Shown here piece by piece: positions 22,886 through 38,099 of a stretch of 64,000 nt of DNA. This DNA comes from Tubulanus polymorphus. Lineage: Eukaryota > Nemertea > Palaeonemertea > Tubulaniformes > Tubulanidae. How positions within the stretch are numbered: the first letter of the stretch is position 1; every line of letters starts with the position of its first letter. The stretch spans positions 3,956,485 to 4,020,484 of the forward strand of contig NC_134027.1 of the NCBI RefSeq assembly GCF_964204645.1, given 5' to 3'. The notes beneath the pieces are model-generated. The model was not told where the DNA came from, did no database searches, and worked only from the letters and a program-made list of their open reading frames with translations. A program made the translations under genes and the position numbers.

Positions 22886-23847
22886 GCTGAATTTACGAAA
22901 AATACTTGATAAAAATGTTTTTTCAACACGCTTTCGGTCTCGTCTCGTCTATCTAAGGACACGCATGGATTTCCTAACCTCAAGGCCGTGGACTCAGACT
23001 GGCAATACTAACGACCGCCAAATACCGACCAAGCAATTAGCTATATTTTTCCTATAGCACAAAACGCCAACGGTGCTCGAGACTCGGTCTGGTTTTTTCC
23101 TGAATGGATGGATAGCTATTTTTATACAATACACTGAACAACATGCACAGTCAGATTCATCTTAGATCAAATCTAATTAATTTTTGGGCCGAGTTCCTCT
23201 CCTGTGCCCGGCGCGACCGTCGGGCCGGGACAACCCGGTGGGGTTTTTAGAGGTTTTTTTTACGAAATATGTTTTGAATAAAATTTTCAATGATTTCAAT
23301 CATTTCTGATTAATTTTTCTTAAAGTAAACGAAGGTGTAGCTCAGTGGACGCGATCAAATATAGTAATTCGAAGCTTCTTACCTGCCGACGGCATAACCC
23401 ATCTGTTGCATTTGCGACGAACATCTTTTATTGGCGGATTCATGACCGATGGCTGCAGGGCGATTGGTACCGGCAGCAGCAGCAGGATTGGTCGCCGGGT
23501 TGTTGGTGGCAGTGGTGGTGGTGGTGGCCAGTTGTGGAGCAGGTGGCGTTTGTTGGCTCATTATCACCGCTGACATTAAACAACAAAAACACACGCTAGA
23601 TCTAGGCTATAAGAAAACATCATGTACAACTAGTAATAAATGCAATGAATGCAAGAGAGAATTTCTATCAATTTTTCGAAAGTTTTGATTGATGCAACAA
23701 AATAATGATAGAAATCCATGATTTATTAGTTTTCTTTTAGAAAGAAAAAACTGATGCGAAGTAAATGCCAAACACAAATCGCAATTCATGAATTATAAGT
23801 TACGACAGTTTGCGAGCTCTACCTTGATCTTTCAGGAGAACACTCAT
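22886..23847 (-). CDS. IMPDH: Upstream exons encoding an extended IMPDH N terminus
   Basis: The exon with the short-isoform ATG is itself preceded by an acceptor (TTCAG|C ATG). A coding segment at 23383-23569, donor CAG|GTAAG, joins to it with matching phase (GGC AG|C ATG). It contains ATG 23561 ([10 protein letters not shown]), an Ala/Thr/Asn-rich linker, and the block [21 protein letters not shown] further small exon, 23823-23847 (MSVLLKDQ), also joins in phase, giving about 584 residues in total. From memory, vertebrate IMPDH1 long isoforms carry a similar pre-MADYL block (GHE.A..R....Q.GY), so this is probably a conserved extended isoform. The linker DNA is a GGT-rich low-complexity run on the plus strand (about 23500-23540), so the alignment should be verified. 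Confidence 0.7.
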
Positions 23848-26366
23848 CGAGGATCGGCTTCGATATCTAATGACGTATCCTGTCGTGGTAATTTGCCGGC
23901 ACCATCGCATTAACGCAGTCAGTATATCTAATAATCAAATTTGCGAATAGTAAGTCCTTATAAAGCATGAGAAGAGTCCACTGCTGTGTCACTATCAGGG
24001 ATGACAGGCTTTGGTAATAGATTCTCTCCGTATCTATGGGAATCAATTTTCAGCCTGCAACAGCCGCACTGACACTGCTTGCGCTGAATCGAGCCTCGAA
24101 ACATCGCCCAGATGAACAGAAATTATTTCTTAGAAAAACACACGCATATACGTGTTCCCTGCTTCTGTAGACGCCTTGTTTTAACGAAAATTTTAACACC
24201 TATTTTTTACATAGATTTATAGTATTCAAAGTACGTCACACTCTGATGTGAAGAACAGGAAGTCGAATTTAAAAGATTAAAATTTCCCCTATGACGATGA
24301 TCTCTAGTGACAGTTCGAAACGTCGTATCTTTTCATATATATATATATATTTTTTTTTACAAATACAATTCGTTTTAAGACGTTTAGATTTTGTAGTGGG
24401 TTTTCAACTTATTATATTCATATATACTATAAATTATTATATGAAATCAAAGAGGAGAAAGTCATACTGATATATAACCAATTGGATTGAACCTTATATA
24501 ACGAATCCGGGGTTTAGTGATGACTACGGTCTTTCCCAGAAAACTGTTGTAATTACATAAGAATCATTAAGCTTGATAGACCAACGCGTAGTTTACCTAT
24601 AGTTTTGATGATGATATCTTATATCAAATTACAAGGAGTAACCACGACATGGCGGAGACGGCACCAAGTCATACCTTTAAATAAATGATTCTAATATAAT
24701 TTCCCTAATTTTGATGTGTAAAATGATGGGTTTTGAGACATAGATTTTGAAAAATTGTGTGCATACACCGAATGAAATACATACGTCACTTTACCGCATG
24801 AAATTACTCAAATGACTCTTTGGTATGATATCCGATATCAAGATGGTGCTATTGTACAAAATTTCCTAAATTAATGTTTATCATTCAAACCACAGATCTA
24901 TTTTCAAGAGAGACATCGAATGGACAAAATCTTCCTCGTGAAAAAGAGCAAATCATCTCCAACGATAGGGTTTCCTTTTTAATAGAAATCTTCGTGAAAG
25001 GGGCAATATTTGATTTTCCGTCAAATAAAGAGATAAGGTACTAAAACTCCAGGATGTTTCAACCAAAATGTACAATTTCCGAGGGTTATAACAAAACAAA
25101 ATATTTCCATCATTTAGCACAATTTATTTCGATACAGAACGGACTGTAAGCAATGGTTTTATCGTATCACATAATAAAATATTCAAAATTCTTTCACTTC
25201 CTCGTGACAAAAAGCCGTCTGATTTACAACAAACAGATCGTAGCATGCTAAACATTATTGTAGGTCATACGATACACCTGCATTAAAACACCATAAAGCG
25301 AGAAACGTCCATTTACACGTTCATATGACATTTATCACAGAATATCGTTAAAAATATTTATCCGGTATTTTAGATACACTGGTGGATCAGATTAAGCAAA
25401 GGGTTGCATCACAAATTCCTGAATATCGTTTTCACACAATATATCTAATAATCAAATCTATTATGGCACAAGACTTTTGAAATACTGTACAACAATAGTA
25501 CAATGATGTTACATCAGTGGTTCATTTAAATAGTTTAGAAAAATCTAACACTTAGATAGAAAGAGACCATATCAATCCAATATTCATTCATTTTAAAACA
25601 TGTAATTAATTCTGTGTTATTTCAGTATTAAAATGCAACGATTATCATTTTTCAGTTAAATCGAAGGATTCACGAATCAGAGAACATCAATTCATATTAA
25701 ACAGCCGTACAATAATAGCTTATCACTAGAACAACAAAATCATTACAGCGAATGGAAATATCAAAGAGGAAATCGAATGAAATTCATGCTATTTCTGCTT
25801 AAATTTCCTGGATGATTCAATCATTTCATATACCGGGTAAGCGACAATTCCATAAAACACCTCGGCACATATTGACAACAACTACAATATTTAGAAGAGA
25901 GACCAGCTCATGCAGTTTGTTTTCAAAGATACAACCACTAAACCAAGAAATCAATGTACTTCATAATTATGAAGTACTATCATAATTCATGTTAAAAGTT
26001 ATTTTCAACTCCCAGACAATTATCATAATATGATAATATGAATAATCGTCAAGAATTGAAACCAGGGCAGTTTTAAGCATGTTCCATTGAGGAGAATGAA
26101 AGCAGTATCAGAAACGGATAAAAATGTCTCTGATCAAATGCAATTCTATCTGACTAGTATTACTAAAACGCACTCTCAGTTACATCTGAATTAAGCAATT
26201 CAATTTGATTCTTGATAATAAAATAATCAAACAATATCATACTGGTTTATACACTTTTGAAATCAGTATCAATATCAAATTTGATTGTACCCATCTTTTC
26301 ATGTTTTAAAAGGAATTTTTGTGACGATATATTTTTTGTATGTATTTTTGCTGGAATGAGATTCTG
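23848..26366. other. Intergenic, no gene recognised
   Basis: AT-rich sequence between IMPDH and RAP1GDS1. A short (TA)n/T run lies at 24337-24358. GAAACGTC at 24317, preceded by GATGA, could be a decayed hammerhead core. The lower-coordinate side of RAP1GDS1 presumably includes its 3' UTR. I see no coding exons. Confidence 0.5.
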
Positions 26367-28223
26367 CTAATGTGGGCCGGTAATAGCGAGGACTTCGTGA
26401 ACTTTAGCTTGAACCTTGCTATCCTCGCACTGACTTAACAATTGCAACGACTCAACGAGACCCACATCCATAAATACTTGCGTCAATACCTCGGAATGCA
26501 ATAATAAACGAACAAGCATTAAAGTATTAAACACAATTTCAGATGGATATGCTTCCAGCGATAATAGAGACATGAGCGATGGAATTAGTTCCAATTCTTT
26601 CATATCATTAGCCATTGAGCCGAGGACACACGACGATAGAAGCGTCAACGCTAACAATGCTTCATTCAGCATCACTTGATGTTCGGATGACGTCATCGCT
26701 ACCAGATGCGGTAGACCGCCGTGTTTCAGAATCAGCGACATGACTTCCGTCGATTTCGAGTTTTTGATCAACCACGCGAGAAGTCGATTAGCTTCGCCTT
26801 TAACGCCGGCGTGACTCTCCACTTTACACCAGCTAACCAGGTGCTTCAAGAAATTTTCATTCGCACCGACGTGGTTAGCGGCCACTTCTTGCCCGTCGAT
26901 AGTCATGCGAATAAATCCGAGTAATTTAAACTGAACGGGCGTCATGTCGCAATCAACGAGCTTTAACACATGCGCCAAGGCACCGGATTTAACCATGACA
27001 GGTTTATTAACCGGCGGTATGGATAGATTACGCAGCGCGCTCAGAGCGCCGTGTTGAAGGGTAACATTAGACTTGGCATCGCCTTCGATAGATTTCAAAA
27101 GGTTTAAAAGTTCCTCGGTGATTCCATCTTTAACTAGCTGTATACAATGTACGTCGCTTCTAGCGAAGTTTCCCATAGCCAGCGCGCCGGACATTTTCAA
27201 ATGATCGTGCGAACAAGACAGCCACTTTTTAGTCTCTTCAAAAATCAAACCCTTTCCGTTATCGTAAAGAATCTCCATGCTTTTATCTCCGGTAAGCAGC
27301 AGGATGACGAGATCGGCGGCGAGACGCACGACTTGTTGCGCATCGTCATCCTTTTCATCGCGATTCTTATTGATACAATTCAACAGTTTATTCATCAGTT
27401 CCGATTGTGCTAACTGCACTTTTATGTCATCATTTTCGGCGAGATTCGCCAAAAATTCTAAAACGGCATCGTCCAGCTCGCTATTAATACGCGTTTGCCA
27501 TAAAGAGACGACCGACATCGGAATATTACTCGATTTCGCCGTGAGTTTTCCGACGTCGGAATCGACGAGACTGCTCAACGCCAACAGTATCATCGAACAC
27601 AGATCTTCATCATCTCCGTAGCGTTGAATATACTCATCCAATATCTGCAACGAATCGAGTTCAAGAGCTTTCTCTTGTAAGCTTTCGTTCGTGTTCGTCA
27701 AATTCAGCAAACAACCGCAGCCCATCATGCGCAGTTTAGTCAGTGTTTCATTCGTTTCTTCCGTGTAATACTTTCGCAACAACTGCAATAATTTCTCTAC
27801 GCCGTCGCAGCAGTCGACCGCGTCGCGACCAACGTCGTTATCGTAACAAATATTCCCCAACGCTCGACAAACCTGCGTACAAATTCCCAAATCTTCGTGC
27901 GGGAAATAATCGACGAACAACGGCACCAGGCCTTCATTTACGCATTCTTCACGGACAGTCGCTGATTTCGCGAGTTCGGCCACAGTTTGAGCGGACTTTT
28001 CCACGCACACGTCGGACTCAACAAGTAAACGTATCTCGGATAGTAAACCGTGTCCGATCAGATTCTTGCCGACTACCGACCGATCACAACCATCCGCAGT
28101 CAACACCTGTATGAAGTGATTCAACGATTTTTCGGCTACTTCTTTATCTTTGCCGCTGTCCGCCAGTTTCAGCTTCCGTAGCGAGTCAATCATAACATCA
28201 TCGTCGGTTCCCATTTTAACCAC
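26367..28223 (-). CDS. RAP1GDS1: Rap1 GTPase-GDP dissociation stimulator 1 (SmgGDS), intronless
   Basis: A single uninterrupted frame of 618 codons encodes an all-helical armadillo-repeat protein, close to the roughly 607 residues of vertebrate SmgGDS. Family motifs include CRALGNICYDND (about 120), LAENDDIKVQLAQ, GALAMGNFARSDVHCIQLV, LQHGALSALRNLSIPPVNK, VQFKLLGFIRMTIDGQ and GEANRLLAWLIKNSKS. SmgGDS binds polybasic small GTPases (Rap1, RhoA, Rac1) in the cytosol, favouring nucleotide release and guiding prenylated or unprenylated forms. The first ATG (MVKMGTDDD) is taken as the start; the second Met is three codons later. The coding DNA is clearly richer in G+C than its flanks. Lack of introns contrasts with vertebrate RAP1GDS1 and with neighbouring genes, so this may be a functional retrocopy or a lineage-specific intron loss. 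Confidence 0.95.
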   Translation of the reverse strand: MVKMGTDDDVMIDSLRKLKLADSGKDKEVAEKSLNHFIQVLTADGCDRSVVGKNLIGHGLLSEIRLLVESDVCVEKSAQTVAELAKSATVREECVNEGLVPLFVDYFPHEDLGICTQVCRALGNICYDNDVGRDAVDCCDGVEKLLQLLRKYYTEETNETLTKLRMMGCGCLLNLTNTNESLQEKALELDSLQILDEYIQRYGDDEDLCSMILLALSSLVDSDVGKLTAKSSNIPMSVVSLWQTRINSELDDAVLEFLANLAENDDIKVQLAQSELMNKLLNCINKNRDEKDDDAQQVVRLAADLVILLLTGDKSMEILYDNGKGLIFEETKKWLSCSHDHLKMSGALAMGNFARSDVHCIQLVKDGITEELLNLLKSIEGDAKSNVTLQHGALSALRNLSIPPVNKPVMVKSGALAHVLKLVDCDMTPVQFKLLGFIRMTIDGQEVAANHVGANENFLKHLVSWCKVESHAGVKGEANRLLAWLIKNSKSTEVMSLILKHGGLPHLVAMTSSEHQVMLNEALLALTLLSSCVLGSMANDMKELELIPSLMSLLSLEAYPSEIVFNTLMLVRLLLHSEVLTQVFMDVGLVESLQLLSQCEDSKVQAKVHEVLAITGPH

Positions 28224-28843
28224 TGTTTATATCTGTGGCTAACCTTATAAATAAAAAAGAATAACGTGAAACTTTTTACGAAGAAATGAAAAGCTAAGAC
28301 GTGGTTGGTTTGGTGGGAGCTTAAAATGTATTCGATCCGATTTCTTTCAATTCAAGTTTCGCTTTTTCGGCTTCGAATTGACATTTCAGGAATTTGTTTT
28401 AACGAACGTTAAAACGAATTGTATACAAATATGACCCTCTGTCTATCATAGGGAACATTTAATAAAGGCTGTTGGCTTTCTTTACCTTGACAGCAACTCT
28501 ATAAAAACAGCTTTTGACAGCAGACAGGAGAAAAATCTTCACGAAATCTGAATCTTGGGTGTCAACTTGACAGAATGGTAGTGTGGGTTAGATCCTATCC
28601 GCGAGGAGTTACTAGTTACATCACATCCAGTGGAGAATAATTAACGTTGGGTTCGAATCCCATTAATTTACAAGCCGACCATAAGGTACGAAATTGCATT
28701 TGAGTTCGAATCCGCGTAGTATCACAGTTTGGAAATTTAACAAAGCCTAGTATTCGAGAAAAGTATCCTAGAATGAAATTAGAGTGAGCAAAAATTTAAC
28801 GATAAGAAGTTTTATTTCAAACATGAATCTTTCACCAATGCGA
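28224..28843. other. Intergenic between RAP1GDS1 and zinc-finger gene
   Basis: Probably contains the RAP1GDS1 promoter and the zinc-finger 3' UTR. GGTTCGAATCCC at 28651 is a B-box-like match without a full tRNA around it. No other feature is seen. Confidence 0.4.
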
Positions 28844-31393
28844 TCAACTCTTCAGCAGGATTTTATGGACCAATCTCTTATGTACACGGACCATGTCTGA
28901 TCGAGCAAAGCAATGATTACAAATATCACAGGAATAAGGTTTATCGCCAGTATGTGTGCGTCGATGTTGTCTCAGTCGAGAGGGGGTAAAAAATCGCTTG
29001 CCGCAATCCGAGCATTCGTGCGGTTTTTCGCGTAGATGTACCGCTCGCACATGATTGTTCAAATGACTGCGATCACTGAACGTTTTCTCACAAATCGAAC
29101 ACGGTAAGCGCACGTTGTCATGCAGCAACGCGTGCGAACGCAACGCGCCGCGTTCGAAGAATGTCCGACCGCAAACGTCACAGATCCAATCACGCGTTCT
29201 CGTCGCATTATGACAGCGTTCTATATGCGCGTTTAAACTGGAGACAGATGTAAATGCCGCGTCACACGAATCACACTTCGACGGCCGGTATTCGGCATGC
29301 GTCGCCATGTGCAGTTTAAAAAGTCGAAATTTATTCGCTCCCCTACCACAATCGAAGCATTTATACGCCGCAGTTCCAGGATGCGTTACACGAAAGTGAT
29401 TTATATACGCTTTATGCGTGGTGAACGCCTCGTCACATAATCGACACCGCAAATCGAAATCAACCGTCGGTGGCCTACCTCGAGGTTTTATCGTTACCGT
29501 ACCGCTACCGTGTTCGTGAACGTTATGTTCGTGAAACTGTTTCGAAGACCATTCAATGCAGCCTTTATCGCAGACATCGCACCAATACGCCGGTTCAGAA
29601 TTATGTTCCTCGATGAAGTGTCGTTTTAAAACATCTTCCGACACAAAAACTTTCCCGCAAAGTCGACAATTCGTGCATACATCGATCTGCAGGTTATTCC
29701 GTTTATTCGCTGTCACAGTTTCCAGTGTTATTTGATGATGCTGGTACAAGTCATTCATCTGTTTAGGTTTTGATCGTATTTTCCTCTTTCCATCGACAAC
29801 TTCTACCGGTAACGAATTCTCTGAAATGATGAATTCATGAAAATTCGCAATCATCACTCTTTTACGCAATAAACAATAATGTATATTTTCACCAAACCTT
29901 GAAACTTGTCAGAGATGTGTAAAATTTGATCATTTTCTTCTACAATACTATCGAGCAGTATTCTGCCATCAACATCCATATCGACATCAGATGATGGGAA
30001 TTGAATCTCGTTTCCTGAAACGCCGAGAAAAATTACTGTAAAACTCACCTAAATGGCAAGTAGATTAGTTTGGAAGAATAGCAAATCAAGATATAATTTC
30101 GTATTTGTCCATGTTAGGTGATGTAAACTGTATCAACAAAAATTGGTTTGCTCTTGTTGTAACCTTCATCGTCACAAACCTAATTGAATTTTTGTAGTTA
30201 TCATCTTATTTGATTGAATGTAGTCTTTGACATCGTATTCCTTTTCTTGAGCATCCTCCGACTTGAGATTATCATCAAAAACCTCCTCCTCTTCCGATAG
30301 ATTATATTTATCAACGGACACCGCAAACGAATAATCGTCAGTAATCAATGATTGTTTACTGATGTCGGTAGTTTTTACTATGTTTGTAATTCGAGTCACA
30401 ATTCCATTATCTATCGATGAAACCTGCGCTGCCAGAGCCTGCTCAGTCATCTGTTTGACTTTCGCTAAAAATAAAAACAATTCATAACCTTGCAACTTTC
30501 ACTGCTGAAAGTTTCCCATCCTGTCGCTGGGAAATTTGAAACATTTTGAAAATTACCCCACAGTACAGTGTACAACAATATGTACTGCTATATTATGCAG
30601 TTGATACTGTCACCTTACAATAGGGAATTTCAACTAATTAAGGATTTTAGGCCTAAAAACACTGTTCCATTGGGAACCCAATCGAGGGTAAGTAGTAGTT
30701 AGTTGCCTAATCGTTGGTGGTAAGCTTTTTATAATCGGATGGGCTTATACCAACGGATGGATCGGATGGGCTTATATGTGGTTTGTGAAAATATCCGATC
30801 GTGAAACTAAACCACAGACAGGTTACTGACTAGGGTAAGTAGCTGAGTGGGGATTTGATGAAGACACTGTAGACCAATGGGACCAATGAATATTCTATGG
30901 AGACAAGTGAATTCCAGGGCTGTCAGAGTGACGATAGGGCATCATCACATGAATTGGAAATTCGAACATTTCCAGGGGCCAGCAATTAACCCAGGCAATT
31001 GGAAGCTGTAATTAAAAATCAGACCAACTCCTCAAGGCTTGAAAAAAAAAACAAACCTGCAGCTTTTTTAGCACACAAATTACTCCAGCAATCATCGTCT
31101 AACATCAATATGATTTCATAAAGAATTTCAAGATTTGTGTTTAAATAGTGAAAAAGCTCTTGTTCATCAATGAAAGCATCTTTTATTCCACCAGTAATTC
31201 GAATATATCCTTCATTTGTTGCACCATCACTAGACAGCAATGCATCTCGTAAAACCACTTCCTTTATGTAAGCTTCATTGAAACCTGCCAAAACAATTAT
31301 CCACTTAAAAATGTTATGCCATAGGCTTGTAAAAAATAAACTTCTAAGGTATTAAATTAGGTATTAATTAAAATCCTTACTCAAATTAATCAT
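28844..31393 (-). CDS. C2H2 zinc-finger protein, nine fingers and an AT-hook-like motif
   Basis: Exons 31381-31393 (MINL), 31057-31284, 30180-30464, 29898-30014 and 28844-29820 join in phase to 539 residues. The N-terminal half has no recognised domain: a helical segment (about 5-80) followed by acidic stretches such as LSEEEEVFDDN. The last exon holds nine C2H2 or C2H2-like units, including CRLCGKVF, CDVCGRTF, CSICEKTF, CSDCGKRF and CDICNHCF with the expected HX3-5H pairs, and TGDKPYSC as a typical linker. Between fingers two and three, KPRGRPPTVD looks like an AT-hook. The second and fourth units are irregular and may not bind zinc normally. Predicted nuclear DNA-binding regulator; no orthologue name is claimed. 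The final exon is G+C-richer than the introns. Confidence 0.88.
30696..30832 (+). mobile_element. MITE copy 1 (TIR TAGTYAGTWRCCT)
   Basis: Begins TAGTTAGTTGCCTAATCG and ends AGGTTACTGACTA, which are imperfect inverted termini. It is flanked by GGGTAAGTAG on both sides (30686-30695 and 30833-30842), a 10-bp duplication. The middle holds a short internal duplication of GGATGGGCTTATA. Four copies of this family lie in the window. Confidence 0.85.
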
Positions 31394-31749
31394 CTCGCCT
31401 GGTTTGTTGTTTAAATGAATCGGACATCATATGAATTTTCCATTAAAATTTCTGAGATTCATTTGGTGAACCAAATCTACAAAGGAAGGGGCATGCACCA
31501 AAGAAAGTACTATAAATTAACATTCATCATGAGCAATTCTGCTATGCCTTATGGATTGATATTAGGCAGCCTGCACACAAGCGGCCTCACGGCAAGTAAT
31601 ACTGTAGTCAAAATCCTTTTGTATCATAGTCTAGTGCTGCCATCTAAACATTGCGCAACATTTCATTGGTGTAGACTGGTTGCAAGTCAGCATGAAGTAT
31701 AGACTGGTTGCCTGTCTCCAGGGGTCCGGGTTCCTCCGAATCAAGTGCC

Positions 31750-32260
31750 CTTCCAAAATCATCTTAAAGGCACGAATTAAAAGTTATTCATGCAATGCCA
31801 AAATTGCGTTTCTATAAAACGTTCAAGAGTTCGTTCAACGTGGAGAATTACGTTATAACCCCCATGTAAAGAATGCAGCGTTCAGCGAGACTTAGAGCGT
31901 AACATTCCCGACACGAAACAGCCCGATTCAGGAAAACCCCACTCGACCAGAGACTGTGTAAATTTTGTGATCTGCAGCAGATTGAAGATGAAAAACACGT
32001 TGGGTTAGCATGCCCATCGTCTCATACTCTGAGGGCACGGCTTCTGGACATCGACCATGACAACTGCTGGTTGAATGTATTCCGACCACCGACAACCCCG
32101 CGTCTAAGACAGCTGGCAAACTTTACATCCAAGCAAACTATATAAGGAATTCAAATCCGGTCTAACATTAAAATGTAAAAACCCTGATGTGCCTCGTAGG
32201 CCAAATCTTGGCCGGTCGGTTTAGTTTATTTTTCTCTATGCAATTTATAATAATGTAATG
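31750..32260 (+). mobile_element. LINE remnant, C-terminal zinc-knuckle part of the reverse transcriptase ORF
   Basis: The plus strand encodes RLCKFCDLQQIEDEKHVGLACP (31951 onwards, continuing to a stop near 32145), the CxxC...H...C module found after the reverse transcriptase in many non-LTR retrotransposons. Upstream in the same region, frames are broken by stops and shifts, so only a decayed 3' end remains. No full RT domain is in the window. Confidence 0.65.
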
Positions 32261-32870
32261 TAAATACAAACTAATACAATTTTTCAAGAGTCTCCGAAAA
32301 TGGAGAATTTTATGGTTCGGGGAATTGGTTCTACATGGATTCAATTTTGAAATCTAGGTTTGTGAAAATTCACTGCGGCCAAAACGCTGGATCCAAAAGT
32401 ATTTGAACTCGACTATAAGTACGTGCCACTGTTTTAATGAGGTGTTCGTGTCATAAACGCGAATTAATGACCGCCGTTCTATTGCTTGTTTGACGATTCA
32501 GAATCAGTGAGCCATTACCACCACAGGTTAGGACACGATTCAGAGTTTCATGAGATGCCACCCTGGTGCGCCAGCGGGAGATCTATTCGCTGGGACATTT
32601 CTGGTTTTATGCCGATATGACTCACCACACACACACACACATTTTCGACATAACAATTTTTATTAGCATTATAAATAGATATACAATGTTAAATTAACAA
32701 GCAATCAGAGATCAGAAACGCTATGGATAACAATCAACAGTTTCACTGCAATCATATTAATTTATACTATATACATACAAGTTTATGTACAAATAAGAAA
32801 ATAGTAAGATCAGCAGATTTTATACAAAAAAATGAGCAGTTGGGCCTACCAGCTATTAAAACTCTAGGCC

Positions 32871-36740
<3,870 letters not shown>

Positions 36741-37237
36741 CTAAAAATAAATCAACATTTCTTAAGAAAATTTAAAAAAGTTATCGCAAAAAACAGTCTG
36801 TAAAAAATGAAATTTGATTACATTCATATAGCATTCATAAAACCCGTATTTCTCTATCCATTGACATATGCATGAGTAGGATGTCACTGCAAGGCTGAGA
36901 GTTCCAACTAACCTTATATGTACATTAACATGCAACAGACGGTGTCGCTATAGAAATACGCGCGTCACGTAGATTGAAAATGCACAGTACAGCCCTTTAA
37001 AAATGAGTCTTTTCATACAATATGAGAGACTCGCTTTCAACAATGGATTTTATTCTGGTTGTGATTGTATTGGCTTTTGGTGAAAAGCGAAAGCTCGTGC
37101 GTAAATAACTCGTCTCGTTATTATTTATACATTATATCATAATATAACCCTAGATTCGTAGACTGCTTTTAATACACCCACTTCCAGGACTGAGTAAAAG
37201 ATAGCTAGGAGACACTCAATAATTCAAAATAAGCAGA

Positions 37238-37309
37238 GGGCTTGTCCGGGAGTCGAACCCGGGACCTCTCGCACCCTAAGCGAGAATCATACCACTAGAC
37301 CAACAAGCC
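37238..37309 (-). tRNA. tRNA-Pro: tRNA-Pro (anticodon AGG)
   Basis: The 72-base minus-strand sequence begins GGCTTGT and closes with ACAAGCC, giving a perfect seven-pair acceptor stem. The D region is GGTCTAGTGGTATGA, the anticodon arm CTCGCTTAGGGTGCGAG has loop TTAGGGT (anticodon AGG), and the T arm is CCGGGTTCGACTCCCGG. No intron. The A and B boxes are intact, and a T-run for termination should lie below 37238 but is not obvious. Confidence 0.95.
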
Positions 37310-37599
37310 AGATGATCAAGTTGGCCGGTAATCTAAAACTAATTTGTCGTTTGCGACGTTGTATTATGATGAATGCAGTGATGTGAAGGTCAAATATTTT
37401 GTGACGTCTATGTGGTAATGATTTGAACTATTTTTCTGCAAGGTTGAAGAACACTTGAGTGAGCGGGGCAAATTTTAGTTGTAACTGTAATGTTTTCTTT
37501 CGGTAAATAGTATTTCCACCAGGGGGCATTGTAGTATGGTTTCTATAAACAAACAAAAATCCATGTTTCTTATGATTCTTTTGATCATCTAGGGCAATC

Positions 37600-37680
37600 T
37601 TAAGACCTGCTGCATATGGCGTCACAAGCCCCGAGGCTTGTCACGCCATATTGGGGCCTGACACGCCATGTGGTAAACGT
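37600..37680. repeat. Inverted outlier copy of the first satellite's motif
   Basis: Contains GGCTTGTCACGCCATATTGGGGCCTGACACGCCATG, the reverse complement of the ATGGCGTGTCAGGCCCCAA motif that fills 38150-40500, together with a direct partial copy, forming a local inverted repeat. Confidence 0.6.
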
Positions 37681-38099
37681 AAAATGAAAATCAAATCCTA
37701 TGCATGAGATGAAACGTCGACTAAGTCTCGCGGGTTTTTCTTCCGAAGTTGAAATATTCGGTTGGATATTAATTTGTCTTAGATGATTTACAACGTATTA
37801 TATATACATAATAAGAACTACATATTACATCGCATTTACACTAAAATGAGTTTTACAGAATAGAAATTGATCGTTGTTTGTTAATCTAATGCAGTGTACA
37901 CACATTTTGAAACACAATTTAAACAATCATATATTTCGCCAGCATATGAAAAATACAAAAACATTACATATATATCTACTGAATGAGTTTTACAGAATAA
38001 AGATTTTAATTAACTATCTTACATTTCAATGAATCATTCATCTATTTTACATGATTTGTTGATCAATTAGTCTTAGAAGAACATGGATAATGTTAGAAA

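Noticed and set aside
23330-23365. GGTGTAGCTCAGTGGACGCG as a tRNA start
   Set aside because: Only an A-box-like 5' part is present; no anticodon or T arm follows.
27147-28114. Plus-strand ORFs antisense to RAP1GDS1
   Set aside because: They are shadows of the well-supported minus-strand gene.
28640-28665. GGTTCGAATCCC as a tRNA gene
   Set aside because: B box only; no acceptor stem or anticodon arm.
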